A DNA stretch of 64,000 nucleotides from Bacilli bacterium (GTDB taxonomy: Bacteria; Bacillota_I; Bacilli_A; RFN20; CAG-826). The notes below the pieces were generated by a model that was not told the origin of the DNA, ran no database searches, and saw only the letters and a list, made by a program, of their open reading frames with translations. Shown here in pieces: positions 58,100 to 64,000 of this stretch. The stretch spans positions 117,979 to 181,978 of the forward strand of contig JALCSW010000001.1 in NCBI GenBank assembly GCA_022653695.1. Reading direction: 5' to 3'. The translations under genes and the position numbers were made by a program. How positions within the stretch are numbered: the first letter of the stretch is position 1; every line of letters begins with the position of its first letter.

Positions 58100-58127
58100 A
58101 TGATAGCCCCAAAAAACGGCATGTCAA
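58100..58127 (-). promoter_or_regulatory. Promoter of the T-box leader
   Basis: On the minus strand TTGACA (58,122-58,127) and TATCAT (58,100-58,105) are 16 bp apart, matching a housekeeping sigma promoter. It places the transcript start near 58,093, at the 5' end of the T-box. Confidence 0.7.
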
Positions 58128-58296
58128 TCAGTTTCTTTCGATTCCCCACGAACGGGGCCGCCTCTATCAAAGGGTTGGTTAGGGATGGGAAAACCGGTTG
58201 GCCATAATGGCGATCGCATTTAAAATAGGCGGAACGAGATCTTCCAACAACAACCGAAAAGACGGGAGACCGTTCGCCAAAGAACGGCCAGCGAAG

Positions 58297-59877
58297 TTAT
58301 ATCAGCCCCGAGGAAAGCAGGAAGTCGTGGGCGACGGCTTCCGGGGTCTTCTGCTCCTCGTCAACCTCGTAGTTAAGCTCCTGCATGACTTCGTCCGTCA
58401 GGCAATCGCCGAGAGTCCGTAGAAGACCTTCAAGCTCAGGATGCTTGCCATACGCCTCCTCCCTCATGAGGGGCATGGCGTAGTAAGGAGGGAAGAAACG
58501 CCTATCATCCTCCAAGACCGTCAAATCGTATTTCTTCAAAAGACCGTCGGTCGAAAAGGCATCGATAATGTCGACGTCCCCGTTGGCGAGGGCGAGGTAG
58601 CGGAGCGCGCCGTCCTGATTCGAGACGCTGCCGATATGGAAGCCATATGTCGCTTCGACGCCCGCAAGGCCGTCCTCGCGATTGCTGAACTCGAAAGTGA
58701 AACCGCCTTTGAGGCTGGAGGCGCAAGCGACCAAATCCGATATTTTCGACAAGCCGTACTGCTCGGCGGTGTCCTGCCGGACGGCGAAGCAATAGGTGTT
58801 GTTGAAGGCCGTCTGCGACAGCATCTCGATGCCGTACTGCTCCTTCAGCTCCTCCTTGGAGGTTTCATAAACCTTCTCCACGTCGGAAATCGGATCGTGC
58901 CCAAGCAAATTGACGTAAGCCGTGCCGGAATAATCGTAATAGAAGTCAAGCTCGTCGTTTTGAAGGGCCTCGAAGCACACTTTCGTGCCGCCCAAACCGA
59001 ACTTCCTCTCCACCTTCAGGTCCGTTTTGTCCTCGATGTATTCCGCGGCCAGGTTGCCAATGACCTTCTGCTCCGTGAAATCCTTGCTCCCTATCGTGAG
59101 ATCGTAGGATCCCGCGACGGCCTTCTTGATCGGGCTGAAGGCGAGGGCGGCCACGATAAGGACGGTGGAAACGCCCAAGAGGACGCGCTCGTTGACGCGA
59201 ATGAACCTCTCGCTGAAGAGCGGTTTGCGGTTCGTTGCCTTGGCTTTCTGGAAGCTTTTCGGCGTGACGAGCTTCTCGACGAGGCCCAAGATGAAGTCGA
59301 CGAACAAGGCCAAAAGGCAGGCCGGGATGGCGCCGGCGAGGATTTGGTTGGTGTTGACGGACTGAATGCCCGAAAAGACCAGATACCCCAAACCGCCCGC
59401 GCCGATATAGGCGGCGATGGTCATGAGGCCGACCGCCGTGACGGAAGCGATGCGGACGCCGCCCATGATGACCGGAAGGGCCAAAGGTATCTGGATTTTG
59501 AAAAGAACCTGAGCCTTGTTGAGGCCAATCCCTTTCGCGGCCTCCAGCGTATCGGGCGTGACGTTGCTGATGCCGATATAGGTGTTTTTGATGATCGGAA
59601 GCAACGAATAGAGAACCACCGCGAATACGGCGGGCACGACCCCTATGCCCATTAAAGGGATAAGAAAGCCCAAAAGGGCCAAGGACGGGATCGCCTGAAT
59701 GACGTTAGCCACGGCCAATACCGGTTTGCTCGTCTTCGAGAACCGCGCGATGAGGATGCCAAGTGGCACCCCGATCGCGATGGCGAACAGCACCGCGACG
59801 ATCGTCAGTTCGATATGCTCGACGAGGAGGGAGAAAATCTCGCTGATGTTTTGGGCGAAATACTCAAAGAAATTCAT
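58297..59877 (-). CDS. OpuC-type permease fused to glycine-betaine-binding domain
   Basis: 526 residues. The N-terminal 215 residues are a permease with five or six helices (EAAKGIGLNKAQVLFKIQIP as the EAA loop) and the last 290 residues are an OpuAC/ProX-type binding domain (LTIGSKDFTEQKVIGNLAAEYI). Such fused OpuFB-like proteins take up glycine betaine, choline or related osmolytes. Its ATPase gene lies 2 bp upstream. Confidence 0.9.
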   Translation of the reverse strand: MNFFEYFAQNISEIFSLLVEHIELTIVAVLFAIAIGVPLGILIARFSKTSKPVLAVANVIQAIPSLALLGFLIPLMGIGVVPAVFAVVLYSLLPIIKNTYIGISNVTPDTLEAAKGIGLNKAQVLFKIQIPLALPVIMGGVRIASVTAVGLMTIAAYIGAGGLGYLVFSGIQSVNTNQILAGAIPACLLALFVDFILGLVEKLVTPKSFQKAKATNRKPLFSERFIRVNERVLLGVSTVLIVAALAFSPIKKAVAGSYDLTIGSKDFTEQKVIGNLAAEYIEDKTDLKVERKFGLGGTKVCFEALQNDELDFYYDYSGTAYVNLLGHDPISDVEKVYETSKEELKEQYGIEMLSQTAFNNTYCFAVRQDTAEQYGLSKISDLVACASSLKGGFTFEFSNREDGLAGVEATYGFHIGSVSNQDGALRYLALANGDVDIIDAFSTDGLLKKYDLTVLEDDRRFFPPYYAMPLMREEAYGKHPELEGLLRTLGDCLTDEVMQELNYEVDEEQKTPEAVAHDFLLSSGLI

Positions 59878-59879
59878 GA

Positions 59880-61027
59880 TCAGTCATCCTCCTCTTCCCC
59901 ATCGGGATCGTGCGTGGCGTACTGGGCGCTCAGGATGCTCACAAGACCGCTGCGGGTCAAAAGCCCTTTCAGAACGCCGTCCTTCCCCACGACGGGTAAG
60001 GAACTCCGATGATGGTCGTTCATGATCTCCAGAACTTTCAGGATCTTGTCATCCTCATCCAAGATGTGCTTGCTTTTGTGCATCAACGCGGAGGCCGGAA
60101 GCGTGTCGTCGGAGATGCCGCGCATATGGCTGGCCTTCACGATGCCGAGATAGCGATGCGTGGAGGGTTCCACCACCAAAAGCGAGTCGACCCGCTTGTG
60201 CATCATGAGACTCAGGCATTTGAAGCCAGGGGTGCTGGGATCGATGCAAATGGGGTCTTTGATCATGACATCCTTCACCTTGATGTATTCCGGCGAAGAC
60301 CAAAGGCGGTTCTCGCCGACGAAAGAGGAAGCGAATTCGTTGGCCGGATGGCGGAGTATTTCCTCCGGGGTTCCGTACTGGGAGATCCTCCCATCTCGCA
60401 AAAGGCAGATTTTGTCCGCCAACTTGATGGCCTCATCCATGTCGTGGGTGACGAAGATGATGGTCTTCTTGACTTTGCTTTGCAACTCCAGCATCTGATT
60501 CTGAAGATCGGAGCGGGTGATGGGATCCAAAGCCGAAAAGGGCTCGTCCATCAAAATGATTTTGGGGTCGTTGGCAAAAGCGCGCGCGCGATGCCGACGC
60601 GCTGCTTTTGACCGCCGGAGAGCTCGCTGGGGTAACGGGAAGCGTAGGATTTCTCGAGACCGACCATCTCCAAAAGGCCCATGACTTTCTCATGCAGCCA
60701 CCGCTTATCCCCCTTCTTTTCCAACGCCGGGATAATCTGAATGTTCTGCTCCACCGTCATGTGAGGGAAAAGGCCCATGGACTGTATGACGTAGCCGATG
60801 CCTCGCCTCAATTCGACCTCGTTCATGTCGGCGATGTTCTTGCCGTCGATCAGGATCTCGCCCGAGGTCGGCTCGATGAGACGGTTGATCATGCGAATCG
60901 TCGTGGTCTTGCCACAGCCGGACTCGCCGATAAGAACCATGAACTCGCCATCGCTGACGGTCAAAGAAATGTCATCGATGACGAGATGGTTCTTGAATAG
61001 TTTTTTTAGATGCCTGATTTCTATCAT
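59880..61027 (-). pseudogene. OpuC-type ATPase with CBS domains, frameshifted
   Basis: Two frames make one OpuCA-like ATPase. From 61,027 to about 60,585: Walker A GESGCGKTT and signature [14 protein letters not shown]. From about 60,585 to 59,880: MDEPFSALDP, THDMDEA and two CBS domains. They join at GCGCGCGCGCG (60,580-60,590). Removing one GC unit gives ARAFANDPKIILMDEP across the join, the expected sequence; with the present length the first frame reads on to a stop shortly after LLPTTPKSF. The mutation is a +2 dinucleotide slip. All other motifs are intact, so it may be recent, phase-variable or a sequencing error. Confidence 0.85.
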
Positions 61028-61382
61028 ATGTGACTTTCTCCTTCCCGATGCGCTTTAATAACAAAAAAGGCCCTTTGAAGAGGAATCGGCCGGCAAATAA
61101 TGCAAATAAAGATTAAAGACAGCTGAACTCTATGCGCGAAAGGCTATATTGCCAAAGCGTAGTGAAGGCCGCGGTAAGCGGCTCTTCAAGGCGTGTCCCG
61201 ATTCTCATCGACCACAAGACAAGGATAAAGGCCGAAATCCTTTTTGTCAAACGACGGGAAAATCAAGACGGCGTCAAGCGAACTCACGAAAATGCAGATA
61301 AAAACGGCATGGGGGCCGAAAGAGACGAACAAACGATTCACGATGGGTTCCGTTTCCATGGAAAGCCGATATAAAAAACCGA
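61028..61382. other. Intergenic region
   Basis: No supportable gene. Two opposite short frames (61,132-61,374 plus; 61,186-61,386 minus) do not resemble known proteins. It carries the leader of the osmolyte transporter operon; I could not place its promoter. Confidence 0.35.
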
Positions 61383-61949
61383 TCAATACCTTCCTTGGTA
61401 TTTCTTTTTGCCCAGCGCGGTCGTTCTTGCCACGAATCCGCCCTTCGCGTCGGTGTATCCGTCCCTGTCGTGCTCAAAACGGTGCCACAAAGACAGTTTT
61501 AGTTTTTCGTATTCCTTCGCTTTCTTTGGCTCGCCGTTCAGATAATCTCGGAAATAGAGTTCGTCGTTGTCCCCGAAAACCCTTAGGTGCAAGTGAAAAA
61601 CCTTATCCGCGAAACCGTCTTTCGTATACCCTTTGTTGAAATCTTTTCGGCCACTGCTTTCCGCCATGCAAAGATACCCATGGGCAAGAAGAACGTCTTT
61701 GACACGATCCATCGAAACGGAAGAAGGGATTTCCACAAGAATGTCGACGATCGGTTTCGCCCATATCTTTTTTATGGCGGTGCTGCCGATGTGGCTGATC
61801 CGAATCGCTTCCATGGATGGCAAAAAAGAAAGCAGGTTCTTCCTCTCGCCCTCGTATTGCCCCTTCCAATTCGGATTCGGCGGGACAAGGAAAATCGGAA
61901 ACAGATCCCACAGTTCCTTCAAAGTCATTTCGGATAGCTCTTTTTTCAT
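61383..61949 (-). CDS. GrpB/UPF0157 family protein
   Basis: 188 residues. The block RISHIGSTAIKKIWAKPIVDILVEI is the signature of the GrpB family, nucleotidyltransferase-fold proteins of unclear role, and HLHLRVFGD...LYFRDYL is typical of the second half. The start was set at 61,949 because a GAGG lies seven bases upstream; the open frame upstream is non-coding-like. The catalytic GS...D.D pattern is complete, so it is probably active. Confidence 0.85.
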   Translation of the reverse strand: MKKELSEMTLKELWDLFPIFLVPPNPNWKGQYEGERKNLLSFLPSMEAIRISHIGSTAIKKIWAKPIVDILVEIPSSVSMDRVKDVLLAHGYLCMAESSGRKDFNKGYTKDGFADKVFHLHLRVFGDNDELYFRDYLNGEPKKAKEYEKLKLSLWHRFEHDRDGYTDAKGGFVARTTALGKKKYQGRY

Positions 61950-62331
61950 TCGGAATCCTCGCTGTTGACGATCGATCGGGGGGACGTTGCCTTCTTCCCG
62001 CGTTTCATTCGCCGATTGATATATAAAGGCCGCTTCCTCAAAATCCGCGGTTAGGAGGCGTCTGAACTCCGCCGCAACAGACAAACGGGCACGAGACCAT
62101 TTTACAGCGTTTTTCCTTCTACGAAGAAATGGCGTATGGGGATCCACGTTGTTTCTCTCATGGCCGTCTTGTGGCTCTCCTTTCAAAAACAGAATTCAGA
62201 ACGAAACCCATAACGGCTCTCTCTTCTTGCGAATAAATCCCGATTTCAAAGGACGAAGGAAACATAAAAGTGTCTCTTTTTGGTTGATTTGCGCTTCTTT
62301 CGTCATAGATTACTAGTAAGGAGATTCCCAT

Positions 62332-63753
62332 ATGATCACTCTTTTCATCGTCTGCCTCATCCGCGCCTTCCTCTTCAAGCCCAAGAAACAGCGGACCGGG
62401 CCGATCGAAAAAGTCCGACTCGACAAAGAAAAAGCGGTCGAGGACCTTCAGGCCCTCATCCGTTGCAAAACCGTGTCCCATCGCGACATGAAGGATGATG
62501 ACGAGGGGGAATTCGAGAAGTTGGAGAAAACGCTTCAAAGCAACTATCCTAACGTTTTTAAATCCGCCGAGTTCAAGAAACTGGGAAAAAGGGAGATCAT
62601 GCTTCGCCTTCTTGGGAAAAGCGGCGACAGAAGCCATGCCTCCGTTCTGATGGCCCATTACGACGTCGTGGACGTGGAGGAAAAGAACTGGAAGGAAGAG
62701 GCTTTCGCGGGGGTTAGGAAAAACGGCGAACTATGGGGTCGGGGGACCATCGACACCAAAGGGACCCTCAACGGGGTCCTGTGCGCGGCCGATCAGCTTC
62801 TGTCTCAGGGCTGGGTCCCCGAAAACGACATGTTTTTCTGCTTTTCGGGAAACGAGGAAGTCGCCGGGGACGGGGCCGAATCGGCGGTTCGGTTCTTCGT
62901 GGACAACAAAATAGAGCCGATCGTCGTCCTCGATGAGGGCGGAGGCCTCGTGAACGGCATCTTCCCGGGCGTCGATAACGACACCGCGGTTATCGGAACG
63001 ACCGAAAAGGGCGGGCTTTCGCTGGAGTTCCATATCGATGGGGAGGGAGGGCACGCCTCCGCGCCCGCCCCGCACACCCCGGTCGGGGAACTGGCCAAGT
63101 TGGCCGTCGAGATCGAAAGGCGGCCCTTCCCTTTCCGCCTTACCAAGGCGACCCGCGAAATGTTCGACGTCCTGGGCCGCCACTCCTCCTTCAAATACCG
63201 GATCGTCTTCGCGAACCTGTGGCTGTTTTGGCCCCTTCTGAATTCGTTTGCGAAGAAAAAGGGAGGCCAAATGAACGCCGTGGTCCGCACGACGGGCGCG
63301 CTTACCATGATGCAAGGGTCGCCCGTGTCGAACGTCGTTCCCTCGAGGGCGATGATCGGCATGAACCTTCGGCTTCTCCCTGGGGAGACGATAGAACGGG
63401 TCAAGGCCAAATACGAGAGGATGCTGCGGAAACTCCGGATAAACGCCTCGATGGCCTCGCCTTACGGATGGGAGGCCTCAAACATATCCTCAACCGAAAC
63501 GGAATCGTATCGGAAAGTGTCGAAGGCCATCGAGGACACGTGGGGGCGGGAAACGATCGTCGCCCCCTTCGTTATGACGGCCTGCGCCGACGCCCGGTTC
63601 TGGAGCCGGATCAGCGACAAGGTTTATCGCTTTTCGGCCATGCGTTTGCGAAGCGACCAATTGCGGATGATCCATGGCGACAACGAACGCCTGAAGGAAG
63701 AGCAAATCGCCGAAACGGTCGAGTTCTACTACAGGCTCGAGCGATCCTTATAG
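62332..63753 (+). CDS. M20-family zinc carboxypeptidase-like protein
   Basis: 473 residues. M20 (PM20D1/CPS1-like) zinc ligands: LMAHYDVVDV (His/Asp), WGRGTIDTKG (Asp), SGNEEVAGDG (catalytic Glu pair), VVLDEGGG, and the C-terminal IHGDNERL. The dimerisation domain contains GGHASAPAPHTP. An N-terminal hydrophobic stretch (MITLFIVCLIRAFLF) is likely a membrane anchor. It should hydrolyse an N-acyl amino acid or peptide. Ribosome binding site TAAGGAG. Confidence 0.9.
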   Translation: MITLFIVCLIRAFLFKPKKQRTGPIEKVRLDKEKAVEDLQALIRCKTVSHRDMKDDDEGEFEKLEKTLQSNYPNVFKSAEFKKLGKREIMLRLLGKSGDRSHASVLMAHYDVVDVEEKNWKEEAFAGVRKNGELWGRGTIDTKGTLNGVLCAADQLLSQGWVPENDMFFCFSGNEEVAGDGAESAVRFFVDNKIEPIVVLDEGGGLVNGIFPGVDNDTAVIGTTEKGGLSLEFHIDGEGGHASAPAPHTPVGELAKLAVEIERRPFPFRLTKATREMFDVLGRHSSFKYRIVFANLWLFWPLLNSFAKKKGGQMNAVVRTTGALTMMQGSPVSNVVPSRAMIGMNLRLLPGETIERVKAKYERMLRKLRINASMASPYGWEASNISSTETESYRKVSKAIEDTWGRETIVAPFVMTACADARFWSRISDKVYRFSAMRLRSDQLRMIHGDNERLKEEQIAETVEFYYRLERSL

Positions 63754-63818
63754 GATGTTCTTTAAAAGCAAAAAATAAATAAGGAAACCAACATCGCGGT
63801 GACCTGAAAAAGCGATAC
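63754..63818. other. Gap between convergent genes
   Basis: No gene or clear terminator in the 65 bp between the peptidase and the partial gene. Confidence 0.3.
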
Positions 63819-63998
63819 CTAACCTAAAGAGTAGAAGGAGCCGTATTTGTCGAGTAAGGAACGCCACGTAGCGAAATTCGTTTCCGCCGAAGTGTAGTCG
63901 CTGGAAGAGGAGTAGCCGCTGACGGGGCAAAAGAAATTCAATCCGCATGGTTTGGGATCGTCTTCGTAATGGGGTCCGTAACTATCATGGATAACGTA
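63819..63998 (-). CDS. C-terminal part of a protein that runs past the window end
   Basis: The minus strand from 63,998 to the TAG at 63,819-63,821 gives 59 residues ending SLLDKYGSFYSLG. It has Tyr, Asp, Pro and two Cys (CGLNFFCPVSGY); the remainder lies beyond the window. Aromatic-rich composition fits a surface or extracellular protein, but no family can be given. Confidence 0.55.
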   Translation of the reverse strand, partial: YVIHDSYGPHYEDDPKPCGLNFFCPVSGYSSSSDYTSAETNFATWRSLLDKYGSFYSLG

Positions 63999-64000
63999 AT

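Noticed and set aside
58441-59655. 404-codon plus-strand frame opposite the osmolyte permease
   Set aside because: Antisense shadow with unnatural composition; the minus-strand protein shows clear OpuC motifs.
61132-61386. Small genes in both directions
   Set aside because: Neither frame has a ribosome binding site or family resemblance, and they overlap each other completely.

Overview
The window looks like the chromosome of a low-complexity Bacilli/Mollicutes-related bacterium (an Erysipelotrichales/RF39/Acholeplasma-like relative). The grounds are: many lipobox lipoproteins, no outer-membrane genes, strong Shine-Dalgarno sites, TGA used as a stop, an OpuC/MsmK-type transporter set, and a conjugative element whose proteins resemble the pilin-like, VirB6-like and VirB4 proteins of mollicute integrative elements. 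This placement is an inference from gene content only.

Three regions can be told apart. (1) Positions 1 to about 5,160 are a gene-poor scrapyard: fragments of AAA ATPases (DUF4143 type), a lipoprotein, a holin-like relic, an aldo/keto reductase relic, transposase debris, and two extra 3' remnants of a tRNA-Leu gene. (2) About 5,157 to 38,720 is an AT-richer integrative and conjugative element (ICE) of about 33.5 kb. Almost everything is transcribed leftward: sigma-like regulator, relaxosome protein, relaxase, coupling protein, giant surface lipoprotein, pilin, VirB6-like, VirB4, ArdC-like, primase, accessory proteins, excisionase and tyrosine integrase. To the right sits a five-gene cargo operon (XRE repressor, DUF262/DUF1524 nuclease, TcmP-like protein, radical SAM protein, ImmA/IrrE-HTH protein), then an IS3-family insertion sequence and an AP2-like DNA-binding protein. 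(3) About 38,720 to 64,000 is GC-richer ordinary chromosome: maltodextrin uptake and degradation (surface lipoproteins, LacI regulator, GH13 enzyme, MalE/F/G, MsmK-like ATPase), CDP-alcohol phosphatidyltransferase, a redox pair under a FadR-type GntR regulator, an amino-acid ABC transporter behind a T-box, an OpuC-type osmolyte transporter whose ATPase gene is frameshifted, a GrpB-like protein and an M20 peptidase.

The most striking feature is how the element sits in the chromosome. It has split a tRNA-Leu(CAA) gene exactly at the seven-base anticodon loop (5' half at 38,714-38,751, 3' half at 5,108-5,163) without restoring it. It carries its own complete tRNA-Leu(CAA) 300 bp inside its right end. 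Older 3' halves at 4,467 and 2,786 suggest repeated use of the same site.

The best candidate for an undescribed system is the cargo operon at 29,919-35,915. It combines a GmrSD-like nuclease, a methyltransferase-like TcmP protein, a radical SAM enzyme with an altered cysteine motif, and a repressor/ImmA-type protease pair at its two ends. A HEPN-like protein with an Rx6H motif at the left end of the element is a second possible defence gene.
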